Origin: Gliomastix tumulicola
Lineage: Eukaryota; Ascomycota; Sordariomycetes; Hypocreales; Bionectriaceae
Direction: 5' to 3'
Length of the DNA stretch: 64,000 bases
Assembly (NCBI GenBank): GCA_001599755.1
Contig: BCHX01000009.1
Location: 620,001-684,000 of the forward strand
Below are positions 42,902 to 54,554 of this stretch, piece by piece. The notes under the pieces were generated by a model. That model did no database searches. It was not told where the DNA came from and saw nothing but the letters and a program-made list of their open reading frames with translations. The position numbers were made by a program, and so were the translations under genes. Position 1 is the first letter of the stretch. Each line of letters starts with the position of its first letter.

Positions 42902-45219
42902 CTACTGCTGCATCTCCGAGTCGTAGTTCGACCAGTCCTGGTCCATCCAGGACAAAACCTCATCGTACAAAGTGTTGGCGCCATCCTGGCTTGGTCCTTC
43001 ATCGATCCACGACGCCGTCTCGACAAGACTCGCGTCCAGCTCCATGGCCGACAAGGAGGCTGCTGCCGCGCTGCTGCCGCTCTTGACAATGGCGATCAAG
43101 GCCTTGAGCTCTCTGAGGGCACTGACCGAGCTGACGCCGTAGGTGTTGCCCGTCTGCGCCTCCCGCTCGAAGAGCTCGATGGCAAAGTCCACCTCGCGCG
43201 TCGGGGCCTGCTCGTCGCCGAGGAGCGACTGCAGCTGGAAGCAGACCACGGCGGTCAGCACAAAGTACAGCCCGTTGTGCAGGAGTCTGCGCGGGCGGTA
43301 CAGCGTAGCCACGTGGCGGGCCAGTCGCATGTTGCGCTGGGCGGCGGACGCAAGCACCTCGGAGTGCTGCGGGCTGATGGACGAGTTGCCGCCGCCGCCG
43401 CCGCCGCCGTGGACGGACGGGCTCGCCGAGGCCGAGGAGGGTGCAGCGGGTTGGGACGGCCGGCTGCTGCTGCTGCTGCTGCTGCTGATTCTGAGGGCGG
43501 CGACGAGGGAGGGGCGGAGGGCGTGGATGACGAGGTGGTTGAAGTGCATGTGCAGCATGCACACGGCTGGGTCGGTGCTGGGAGGGCCGTCGCCGGGCAT
43601 CTGCAGGCAGGCAGGAAGGTTCCTCTGCCACTGCTCGAGCATGGCCATGCTCTGCTCCACGAAGGACTCGGGAGACGTGCTCGGGTGTGTTGGGGAGACT
43701 TGGTACACGTTGCAGACGATGAAGTTGGAGATGCGAGCCAGCTGGACGTGTGCTTTGAGGCCGGCGGCGGGAGGCATCGATCTGCAGCGAGAAAGGTTAG
43801 TTAGGATACCAAATGGGATATGATATGATATGATATGATATGATATGAGTAGCGAACACGTACGGTGCGTCTGCTGGAAGAGACATCCGGATGGATTCGT
43901 CGGGGATGCTGGGCGGCCGCCCCGTGAGGCAGCTCAACCACCGATCCAGAACGTACAGCGTCCAGAAGATTCTCCTCCCTCTCTCGTCGACATGGCCACG
44001 GTGGACGCCGAGTCCCATGCTGATCCTGGCGGCAAGACTGACGTAGAGACACGCCGCCTCTCGTCTGTCGGTCTCGAGCAGATAGTACGCCATCAGCGTG
44101 AGGACCGACACCTCGCCGACCGAACAGTGCGACACATCCAGGGGGTTTCCTAGCAGGACGGCCGCGCGGGCAAAGTATGTATCGCTCCTGTCTGCCGCCG
44201 CTGACGGCCCGAGACTGGCGGGAGGAGGCCTGGTGGATGCGATGCGGCATGCCACGCCCAGAGCCGTCTGGTAGAAGGCCAGCCTTCTTGCGCTGCGGAT
44301 GTCCGTCTCAACGTGGCCCGAGGACACGGGCACAGATGGCGTAGATGATAGTCCACCCCACCAGTAGATCCCGCCGCTCGGGTACGGGTTCTCGTCGGAG
44401 CCGTCCTGGATGAAGGAGCGCAGGATGGCGAGCATGGCACGTGACGTCGGGGCGGGAGGGAGCCAGAAGGCGTCGGCGTCGGAGGATGGGAGTGGTCTGG
44501 AATCAGAGGTGTGGCAGCGGCCGATGCTGTGGCGCACCGAGGACAGCTCGCCTGGCGTGAGCTGCCCGTGGAGATGGGACTTGAGGCTGTCGATGAGCGC
44601 CATCTCGCTCGTCTCGCCATGGAACCTGGCAGTGCCGATGGAGTCGTGAAGCAGACGGCCCTCGACGCCCGGGACGGGGGATTCCTCGTCCGTGGTGGAT
44701 GTCGTCTCCGTTCTCACGGGACTCAAAGCCTGCAGCGGGTGCTGCGAGGCGGACGATGGCTCTGAGGGGCTGTCGAAGCTGGTCTGCATAGAGACAAGCT
44801 CCCGACGACGGTCCGCATCCGGGACGGCATCCTGGAGGGCCTTCTCGTAGGCCTCGACCTTGCGCTTCAGGCTGTCGAGCTCCTCACGCGAGATGGTGAC
44901 CTTGACGGCCGGGACCGGGTACACGCACTCCCGGGACGAGGAGGCGCACTGTGAGCATGGCTGGTCGCCTGAGCACTTGGTTCGGCGGAGGTTGCAGCTG
45001 TTGCATCTGTTGCGGGCGCGGGCGTTAGACAGGCAGTCACTTGTGGGGGGAGGGGGAGGGGGCAAAGAGGACGACTCGTGACGCAAGACGAGCATGAAGA
45101 ATGACTAGGTAGACGTACGCGGTGGCGACTCGCTTGCGATGCTCGGGGGGAACCTTGTGACGGCGAGGGTTCACGGGCAAGCGGTTAAGCTTCTCGGAGC
45201 GTTGGCTGTCTGACTGCAT
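42902..45219 (-). CDS. Zn2Cys6 fungal transcription factor
   Basis: Nuclear DNA-binding regulator. Three exons (45219-45119, 45006-43864, 43781-42902) give 707 aa. The binuclear zinc cluster is completed by the first splice: RKRVATA joins to CNSCNLRRTKC, giving Cys35, 38, 45, 51, 54 and 61 in the C-x2-C-x6-C-x5-C-x2-C-x6-C pattern. A short coiled coil follows (TISREELDSLKRKVEAYEKA), then a fungal-specific transcription factor domain (about 190-450) with AAARISMGLGVHR, FWTLYVLDRWLSCLTGRPPS and IPDESIRMSLP. The C-terminal part has poly-Ser and poly-Gly runs from CTG and CCG repeats. Target genes cannot be read from sequence. It lies next to sidA on the same strand but 2.5 kb away, so a link to siderophore control is only a possibility. 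Confidence 0.9.
43828..43849. repeat. (ATATG)n pentanucleotide microsatellite in an intron
   Basis: Four to five copies of ATATG inside the second intron of the Zn2Cys6 gene (43782-43863), between the GTACGT donor and the CTAAC branch region. Confidence 0.85.
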
Positions 45220-47751
45220 GCTTCTTCTGGTCGTCGACGAGGGGCGGGCTAGTTCATCGTCGGCTTTCGTCTCGTTCTTTCTTTCTGTCCTTTCTTGGTG
45301 GCCTGGAAACTGAGGGTCTCACGGGCCTTTTAGGCATGAAGGGGGAAGCGTAGCCATGATGCCACCAACGATGATATGGCTGGGTGCGGCAGGCTCCCAT
45401 GATATGGACAGGGCCAGGCAGCGCCATTTCCCGGGGGATGGACGCGCGGGCGGTGCGGCCGCGTATCAAATCGCCCGGCTCCGATCAGTGATTGGGACGG
45501 GTGTGTGTAAGTGTGTGTTTGTGTGCGTGTGTGTGGGCGTGGGCGTGGGCATGAGTGTGTGGGCGTGTGTTGTTCTGCTTCTTTGGGACAGCTTCGAGAA
45601 CGAAAACGTGGGAGCTGTGCTGTGCCGTGCCTTGTCTGTGCCCGTGCCTGGGTCGTAGTTACGTCGTCAGACTAGGCGTTGACTCATGACGAGTTCCGTC
45701 AACTGGGCAAGCAAGGGGACCCCCCCTTCCCCTGGGTTAGGTTTTGGGTGTGAAGGAATGGTGTCACCACGTACTCCGTACTGCAGATTTACGAGCTGGC
45801 AGGGTGTTCGGATGGTGGGATGTCACCGGCCGGAGTATGCAAGTATGCTTAGGAAGAAAGGCTACGTATACGTAGGTCCATGTTGCGCCAAGGGTGGATG
45901 TCGTTGCGTACGGAGTGCCTGCCAGGCACACGATATTTTGAGCCTCGGACAGGGGACGCCTTGGGACAAAAGGTCTTGTCCCCCCACCAGCCGGGGAAGG
46001 AGGCGCGTGTTGAGGCAGCATGGGATGACATGAGCATTGCGTATGTACGTATCGCGCTCGAGGAGCAAGGGAAGAGCCCTGTGGCACAGATCCGTCCGAG
46101 CTTGTGAGCTGCGTGCCCTTCCCAACCAACTGACGATGGGGAGCTGCCTGCTTCGGGCCTAGCACCTCTTCCCCAGCGACAACACCCCTGTCTGGGCCGC
46201 GTAGGCGTCGTCGTGGACTTGGTCCTCTGGGAACCAATGGGGAGCTTCCTCTTGCGCCGGGACGAATCAGAAGATGGCCTTATTGGGAGCCGAAGGGGCC
46301 TAGCTGACGCACGTGCAGGTCTTGGAGGACGTTCCAGCCGGTTCTTTTGGTTCTTTTTTGCCTTTTTTGCGAAGCCAAAGTGCTCACTGTTGAGCCCAGC
46401 GCCTTACAGGGCTACCGGAGCTATCTGGTTGCCCTGGTCTTTTTTTTTCTGCTGGGGGGCTTCGGGAACGATCCCGATGAGTCTCCCACATCGCGTCACC
46501 TGCGTGGATGCGTCACTCGCGTTCTGTCTTATTTCGCATGTGAGTGAGTGCCAGGTCTGGGTTGTCACAATGACTCAATCCCGGTCGCGTGCATGCACCC
46601 AGAGAGCTGCCACTTCCCATTTCCCGCCGTCTGATTCATCCCGCCGGGCTAATTTGTCAGGCCCTCTGTCTATATTGCGCCGCGCGTTCTTCTGGGGGGG
46701 GGGTGGTTGACGTTACGAGAGAGCCCTCGGGAGGCTGGCTCGTGTTGGGACATGCAGATCGCCCGCAAAAGGGCTCGCCTATTTCCCCCCCCTTGCCTAG
46801 AAGACCTTTTGCAGCCGACGAACAACAGACGAGGGAACCTGAGAGGATGGAGCCGAAGAAGAAGAGGGCTGGCGATGGCATGTTTCAGGAGAAGGGATGA
46901 CTACCCGTGTTGTAGTACATAGTGGTGCTGTGAGGCTGTGCTGGCGTATATTATGGGATGTATTTTTAGTGTCTGGCTGGGCTGGCCTGGGCTGGTTCCT
47001 GATGAGCTACATGTACCTACTACTAGTCTTAGTGGCCTGGCCCGGCCTGAGGGGTTTCTCGTAGCCTGGGGCAGGCATCGAAGAAGCAGGATGTGGCTGT
47101 ACCTCGATAAGTCGTTTCAAGAGCCCTCGCTTCTGGGGAAGAAGCAAAATCTGCTGGGCTTGGCAGGCGGTGAGAAATACGAAGCTTTCATGCATGCTAA
47201 GTAGGTAACAGTGAGAGACGACGCAATCGAGACCAAATAGTCTGGATGAGATAATGTTTAAGGTAACCTTCCAGGTAAGGTGCACCGATTAGGCGTTGTC
47301 GATTAGTGGATTTCAGTGGGAACACGCCCTAAAATGATGCCTGGGAGGTGTCTCGGCTGGAATTTCCAGCCCGGATTTGCCAGCACGCCCCCTCCCCTTC
47401 CTCTCACAACTCCGTCCGTCAGTCCATTCACCATCAACACGCGCATTTTCTCCTCTGGGTACGACGGTGGCCAATCGACCATTGGTACTCATTCAATAGT
47501 TTTATTCACTAACATGTACAAACGCCATCAATGTCATTCTTGCCCGTGGTGGCAAGAGTACTTAATAGTATCCCTCACTTTTCGCTTTTCTGTTCCTCCT
47601 CTTCCTCCTCCTCTCTGGAAGTAACCTCCCCCGTTCTATGTTACCTGCCACCCGCAAACTCGACTGATGCACAGAGGATATTGAAGAAAAATCACACATA
47701 CAAAACAATGACAGACCAAAAAAATATTGGGACGCGGGCCGTGCTCACTCA
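45220..47751. other. Gene-poor region between the regulator and sidA
   Basis: 2.5 kb with no recognisable frame. It contains a GT/GTGGGC-rich simple repeat near 45500-45560. It covers the promoter of the Zn2Cys6 gene and the 3' end of sidA. Confidence 0.5.
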
Positions 47752-49661
47752 TTAGTTGTTTCCTCCAAAGATGGACTCGACGATCTCGCCAGATCGGGTC
47801 GCCAGAACGGAGAGAAGGGTATCAGAGAGCTGGATGCCAAGCCAAAAGGTCAGTCACTGTCATGAAAGGAAGGGATGGGGGGAGTCGCCTGGGCGAACTT
47901 ACACCGTGAGTCCCCTCGCAGCAGCCCTGCAGCCAGACGCCGGAGCCCTCGGCCACAGCTTCAGGCTTGAACTGCACCTGGTAGTTGCGGCCGACGGCCA
48001 GCTTCCGCTCGCCCTGGTCCGTCTCGACGTCCCAGCCGGCGATGCCGCGGCGGAGCGGGTTCTTGCCCGACGCGCTGGGCACGGCCTTGGGGAGCAGCTC
48101 CCACGCGTCGCGGAGCATGTCGACGTGCGCCATGCGCTGGTAGCCCGTCGCCGCGACGACGAGGTCCACGTCCAGCGTCTCGATGTCCTCGTCGAGACGA
48201 CCGCCGCCCACCTCGAGGGAAGAGGCGGTGGCGGCGGCAGCAGCAGCAGCAGCAGCGCGACGGACGTCAGGCAGGGTCTGCACCGTCAGCTCGAGGGTTG
48301 CGTCGTCGCGGGGCTCGACGCTGGTGATGTGGCGGCCGCCGAGGATGCGGTGCGGCCACTCCTTCTCGTCGGGGCCGATCTCGCGGCGCTGGTCGTACAT
48401 GCGCTCGTAGAGGTGCTCGATGAGCTCGAGGCGCACGACGCCGTAGTTGGTGGCGCGCGCGTCGGCCAGGAGGTTGTGGCGGTGCTCGGCGGAGCGCGGG
48501 AACATGTTGTCGATGTACTCGGGGTTGAAGACGGAGTTGACGCTGGTTTTGCGCGCGTGTGTGTGAGATGGCAGTTCAGATGGGCGGGCGGATGGCTTGC
48601 TAGCATGGGCAGATGGGCACTTACAATGGTGAGTCGTCGCTGGGGCGCATAAACTCCTGCCTCATGATGAGATACGTCTTGGAGTTGGGGTACAGCGTCG
48701 ACACGTTGTTGAAGATCTCGGCCGCGCTCTGACCGGCGCCGACCACGGCCACGCGGTACGGAGCGTTGGACTGCGGCAGGAGATGGGGGACCAGCTTGGC
48801 GTACTGCGAGGAGTGGATGACGCGCGGGTGCTTGCGGGGGAAGCTCTTGGGGATGGAGGGCTGGCCCCCCGCGGCGATGAGGACGTTCTTGCCGCGGAAC
48901 GCCCTGATCTGACCCGTCTTGGACTCGCGGGCCTCGACGGTGAAGGACTGCACGGGCGAGGCGGCGCCCGTCGTCGTCGTCGTCTTGGACTCCTCCTCTG
49001 CGGGCGCGACGGAGACGACCTCGCTGCCGTAGCGGACGACGTCGTCGAAGAAGGACGCCGCCCAGCGGAGATAGTCCTCGTACTCGACGCGGGCGGGCAG
49101 GAACGTGCTCAGGTTGGTGAAGTCGACGAGGCGGCCCTGGCGGAAGAGGTAGTTCAGGAAGGTGAACTCGGAGCGCGGGTCGCGCAGCGTGGCGAGGTCC
49201 TTGACGAAGGAGATCTGCATCTTGGCGCCGGGGAGCAGCATGCCCGCGTGCCAGGCGAAGGCCTCCTGCTTCTCGAGGAAGAGCACCCGCGGCGGCCGGC
49301 CGGACGCGCTGAGCGACTTGCCCGAGGCGATGGCGTCGTGCATGGCCACGGCGACGGCAAGACTGGCCGGGCCGAAGCCGATGCAGATCAGGTCGTGCTC
49401 GGCGTCCGGGTCGGCGGCCTGCAGGTGCTGCGACTTCTCGTGGTGGATGGTCTTTCTGGGATGGCTGCCGCCGTTCTGGAGCGCATGGCCGCCGTTGAGC
49501 GCGGGCGTAGACGCTGTGGTGTTGCTGCTGGCAGTGGTGCTGGGCGTAGAGTAGCCGTTGGTGTAAGTGGCCGAGGGGCGGAAAGAGTCGACCGACTCAG
49601 GGTATTCGACTTCCTCGAGATGCGGAGCCATTGAGGAGGAGTAGTTTTGATCGTTAATCAT
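47752..49661 (-). CDS. sidA: L-ornithine N5-monooxygenase
   Basis: FAD- and NADPH-dependent enzyme that makes N5-hydroxyornithine, the first committed step of hydroxamate siderophore synthesis. Three exons (49661-48625, 48542-47903, 47829-47752) give 584 aa; starting at the second Met (49631, MAPHLEEVEYPES) gives 574 aa. The FAD-binding DLICIGFGPASLAVAVAMHD, the substrate-region KMQISFVKDLATLRDPRSEF, the NADPH-binding VAVVGAGQSAAEIF and the late DLVVAATGY motif are all present. Exon joins restore DDSPFVNSVFNPEYIDNMFP and EGTHGLSDTLLSVLATRSGE, both typical of SidA. A run of nine alanines (near 48233-48260) sits in a variable loop before the ATGY motif. The divergent NRPS 4.9 kb away uses its product. 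Iron repression is likely given the GATA-type sites at 52031-52065. Confidence 0.95.
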
Positions 49662-49884
49662 TCCTTTCGTGAATTTTTAATAGAAAAAAAAAAGAAAGAC
49701 AAAAGCCAGGGCTTTTTCTTGTGTTTTTTTCTTCTTTTCTTTTCTCGCTGGCTTTCTGGGATGCTTGGTTTATTATCTCGCTAGCTCTCACTCTCGCTTG
49801 ACGTCGTGTTGAATGGTCAAGCTCCACAGAGGTAACGGGCTTTTATAGAATGTGACGTCCTGCCTCGGGGGCTCGTGAAATTCC

Positions 49885-49916
<32 letters not shown>

Positions 49917-52900
49917 ACTGCCGCTGCTGCGCTGTTCTATGCAAGGATGGCCTTCCGGCAGATGATCCCCGCGCCGAGAGTGACGGAGGGTGCCGCCGAA
50001 TGTAAGTGTTGTTAATTGCTGCTGTGCGATTGGTCAGTTCCGTATAAGTCAATGACGACTTCCCACCAGTGAGACTGAGGCCTGTCATTGGCGAATGACC
50101 GCCGTCACCGCGAGAAGCCCAATAGGGGAGGGGTGAGGAGGGATAAGAGGGGGGTCCCCAACCAACCTAATTCGAGACCTGTCTCACAGCGCGTGGCTTG
50201 GGCTTGATGTGAGTGGGTATCAAGAAAGATAAAGCAGAAGGTGGCAGAGATAACAGCGGTAGTTGGTGGAAGGTGAGGAGGGACACAGAGAGGGTGAGTC
50301 TTGTGATCAGGGTCTTGGTCTTGGTCTTAGGTAAGGTATAGCAAGAACTTTGGAGCCCGGGACATGAGGGAAGGGGCAGCACAGAGAACAGGGAGGAGGA
50401 GAGTGCCGGGGAAGGAGGGCGGGCTCGGGCCATTATGTACCTACCACCCAGACCACGCTCTCCTCGCCCATGGGCAGGAAATACCTTATTAGCAGACGAG
50501 ACTTGCGAGACAAAAACTTGCCACGGCCTGCTGGATTAGGTCCTGGACTGGATCCATGAGCCGGTCTTGAACGACCGACTCCATCCGGCCGGCAGTGGAT
50601 TGTATTTGCGAGCACAGACAGACAGGCGTCGTAGAATGATGAAGCTAGGAGGGAGACAGTGGTGTTGTGGGTTAGTTAGTCGGGTGGATTGTGGTGGAGA
50701 TCTGGTCCCCTAATTCTTCTGGTCATGGAACTCCTCATGGTGTGTAGTATCGTCTTCCTCTCCTCCATGGCGTGGTGCGGCATGCGCGAGCTGCTCGATG
50801 GAGGGTGGTGGGTGACTCTGGCGAGAGCGTGGTTATGCGAGCAATGCAGGGCTAGTAATTTTTATTGATCAGAAAAACCGCCTTCCTTGGCCTTGCCCCT
50901 CCCTCCAGACAGGGCAATGGCGAAATCGCCTGCATGCTGCGAGACCGGGATGGTGTGGGCGTTCAGTAGTAATAGTGTGTGTCTCGTTGCAGTAGTCCAG
51001 CATAACATCATCGCCGAATACTGGGCTACGTGTGCCGATCCGAGAATGTCCGTTGGCCGGCGACGCAGCAGAGGGAGGATGGATGCTGGACGACCCGGGC
51101 TGCTGCTGCTGCGAGCGAGGACCGGATCTCGAGCGGAGGCTGAGGTGTACACCGGCTACGCGTATACGAACGAGTATTGCTTGTCCGGCCGAGGAGAGTG
51201 GACGTGGGCACTCACTGGCCTGTCTCAAGCTTGATGGCTTTCACATGTCTGTCCTCCGACGACAGAGAGAGGCAATACACGCCACAAAAGTTCACTTGCA
51301 AAGTAGCCTCCATCCCTCCCTCCCTCCCTCCCTCACCCTCACCCCATGACCAAGAAAATCTCTGCCTCGGACGTCGCACGGCAAACTGGAAAGGACCGTG
51401 GGCGGATCGGTTGGGTGGAGGAAGTGGCTAAATAGGGACCCCCCCTTCGTGTGTCTTGGGCTCTGCAGATCTGGAAACGATGACGGGATGGATTGGTTTC
51501 GATGTGGAGGTGCTGGGTGAGACACACAGGCGTATGTATGTGTTATGGAAATATCCTGGCTGGAAGTGCCCGACGGGAGGCAGTCGCGGCAACGGCATCA
51601 GCAGCCACATGCGTCAGTGTGTTCCATTGTTGTTGGCATCGAGAAAGCAGACATTGTCCAAAGTACTCTCCCTTTTCGTCCATAAATTGAGAATGCAAAT
51701 AGCTCGGATTCAGAAGCGACGGAGAGGGGACAGAACAGGACAGGACAGGACAGGACAGAGGAGACGATGTCGAGAGAATGGGCCGATCACGGCATGTCGA
51801 CGCAGGGCCCCTCGCCCATGACACGATAATTTTTTCCTCTCTTCCTTCTTCTTTCTTTCCTTCCAAAGAAGGCGGTGGGAAATGGCACGGTGGAGCAGGC
51901 GGTGGAGAGAAGACAGAGTCTGGGCGAGTCACTGCCGCCAGATCGTCTGAGTGATTGGGTGAGGATGGTGACGATGCCGCTTCGGCGTGGGACCGCCCCC
52001 CGGTCCTGGGGCCTTGGTGCGTTGAGGGAATTATCTGATGATCTGATAAAATTCGGATCTGATAAGATTTCGCAGGCCGCTAAGCGGGGCCAGCGCTGCG
52101 GTGGTTGCTGCAGGTGGCATTGGTGCAGTGACTTGGGTCTTAGTGTCCTGGAGGCTTGGATGCTTGGGTGAGACGAAGGACGGAGTCTGAGCACTGTCTG
52201 GCCTAGCTCGCCCAGGGGGGGCAAAAGGGCGAAAACGAGCAGGGGACGGAGTTCATCTCATCAGTCATCATCACCTGCCCTCGCTGCCCTCGATAGTCGG
52301 TGCGAGACTCCGTTGCCCGCAGCTCTTCCCTTGCATCTGCCGCGTGCCGGTCTCTGCTCCTTTCCCATCCTGGCCATGGCTTGCCAAGCTGAACGAGAAA
52401 ATTTTCTCCCTCGTCGCTCGCGCGCATCGTCGCCGTCTCCATCGCTCTTCGCCTCACTTCTCCTTGGACTGTCTGTCTCGCATCGATCTTGTCACTCCTC
52501 CATTCCGATTCCGATTACGTACTGCTGCCGAGCCTGGCCCTCTGCTGGCCCTCTGCCGGAAGCACTTAGCACTTCGACCCACGCCTGCTGGGCTTTCGCG
52601 CGCGCATCGCTTGTGCGCGGGGGTCCGTTGGAGGGAGCGATGCTCAGTGTTGACGGCGGCTCTCTCCGCTCCCTTCTGAGACAGCTTCACTGCACAACGA
52701 CTCCTCCAGGGCGCGCGCGCGCTGATGCGTGACTCCCTTACTTACTACCTACCCGTCTCCACTCACTCACTGTACTGAATCCCCCGGTCTTGTCTTGTCT
52801 TGTCCTGGCTTCCCGCTTCCGGCCTTGTCGTCGGGGCCGCATTGACGTGACGATGTCCGCAGCAGCACCAAACGGGCAGCCCTCGTTCGGATTTCAGCGC

Positions 52901-54554
52901 ATTCTATCGACTCCTCAGGGCCCCTTTGTAGCCCCCCATCCCCCCCGTGAGGACCAGCTGGTGCTGGCTGGGCCTGGACTGGGGCAGCTGCCTCACACGT
53001 ACGAGTTACGACGCGTGCTAACCCCCACACAGCTCAGCACTGGACCTCTGGCCGGCCAATCCCCTGCTCTCGTGACCGGGCTAAGGCGGCACTTGGTGAT
53101 TGGATCTTCCCCTCCCTCCCTCCCTGGCGTGCTGCGGGCACCGTGCACATGAGCCCACTGCCTGGAATCCCCTGGACTAACTCACTCACTCACTCACTCT
53201 CTTGGCCGTGTGTGACGACGGTTGACCTGCTCGTATTGGCGACTGTTGTCGTAACTCCGAATCGCCCCCTTCCTTCCCCACTCCCTGCGTGGACGTGCGC
53301 AGGCGCACAGGCGGTACTGGTCGCGAGAACAGGCTCTGTTTATGCACAAGGCCACGAACGGTATACGCAGGGTTGTTGGACGAAGCTTGTTGGTTGTGAC
53401 TCCAGATGGGCGTCTCCGGGCGTATCGGTGGTCCACTGATTCCCGGTGATCGCCTGGCTGTCCCTCGTCTGTGGACGGGTGTGACTTGACTCGGCGTTTG
53501 CAGGTCCTCCTATATGAGTGACTGCTCGTTCAGAGGGCCGACCTGCCGTGTAGACGGACACTGGATGAACACTAGATGAACCCTCGATGGGTGTGGCACA
53601 GGCACGAGTCGTGACGACATGCACTGACTGACAGCTCCAGGCACTCAGAGTTCGGTCTTTTCCCCGCCAACGGACTGGCCCGCCTGACTGGCACACTACG
53701 CGCTCCCTCGCCTTGCTGGAGTCGTACTGGAGCTACTACTAGTAGGTAGTAGGTAATGCTACAGAAGCCGCTGAAGGTACGTGTGCCCCCTCCTCTTGTG
53801 ACTGGCTCATCTCGGCTGTCTTCCCCCTCCACTGCCACCATATCAACCATCTCTCAAGGTCCCTAATAAATCACAGCCACCACATCATCCAACACCACGC
53901 TTCACCCCACGCTCTGACGGTGGCAGGGAGGGGCACATGAACTTTGTCGTCCTGCACTCATTTCGCCTCCAGCTCATTGGACCGTCTCGGGACCAGTCTT
54001 GCCAGGGCGTGACTCCATGCTTGTCTGCCGAGCCCTGCTGAGTAATTCCTGCGCTCTGACAGGCTGGATTCTGGATCTGACACCCGTGCGTGCGAGGGGG
54101 GCAGCCATCTGCAATATCACCATGCAGCCCATGCTGTGTGATTCGACCGATTCGACCTGCCGATCTGCTGCTCACAGGACCTGCTAAATAAAGAAAACCG
54201 GATTCGGATTTGGCCGTTTTCCCTGCCTGGATGAGGCCGCTTAGCATTACCGCTGCATCTATTGGCTGGCGGCAGCTGCACTCGCGAGGCGAAGGCGCGA
54301 CACGGCGAGCTACTCACTCTACTGCCTTAGGTATTGACTGCTTGCTTCTGCTTCGGGTGCATTGCATGGCTTGCATATCCGTCTACGGGACTTTGTTGCA
54401 CTCGCCTCCCACTACCAACCAGCTACCCCTCCTAGCTTCACTTCCAGCTGTTTAGTGTCGACCCCTTCTTTCGATCGATGACAGACAGCAAACGATAGGG
54501 ATAGCATCATTTTTTCTCAACCAAACACACAAACATTCCCCCCCTTCTACTACC
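49662..54554. other. 4.9-kb divergent control region between sidA and the NRPS
   Basis: No recognisable gene on either strand. It contains a CTG repeat (about 49887-49912), a GGTCTT triple repeat (about 50308-50330), an AGGAC repeat (about 51731-51758), an ACTC repeat (about 53178-53195) and several CCAAT boxes (for example 50029-50033 and 54259-54263, on the minus strand). It also holds the triple ATCWGATAA cluster at 52031-52065. CCAAT boxes are the sites of the HAP complex, which with HapX controls iron genes in ascomycetes. Confidence 0.6.
52031..52065. promoter_or_regulatory. Three clustered ATCWGATAA iron-GATA sites
   Basis: TTATCTGAT at 52031-52039 (minus-strand ATCAGATAA), ATCTGATAA at 52041-52049 and ATCTGATAA at 52057-52065. 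ATCWGATAA is the known binding site of SreA/Urbs1/SRE-type GATA factors that repress siderophore genes when iron is plentiful. Three exact 9-mers in 35 bp are very unlikely by chance. They sit about 2.4 kb upstream of sidA and 2.5 kb upstream of the NRPS, in a position to serve both. Confidence 0.85.
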
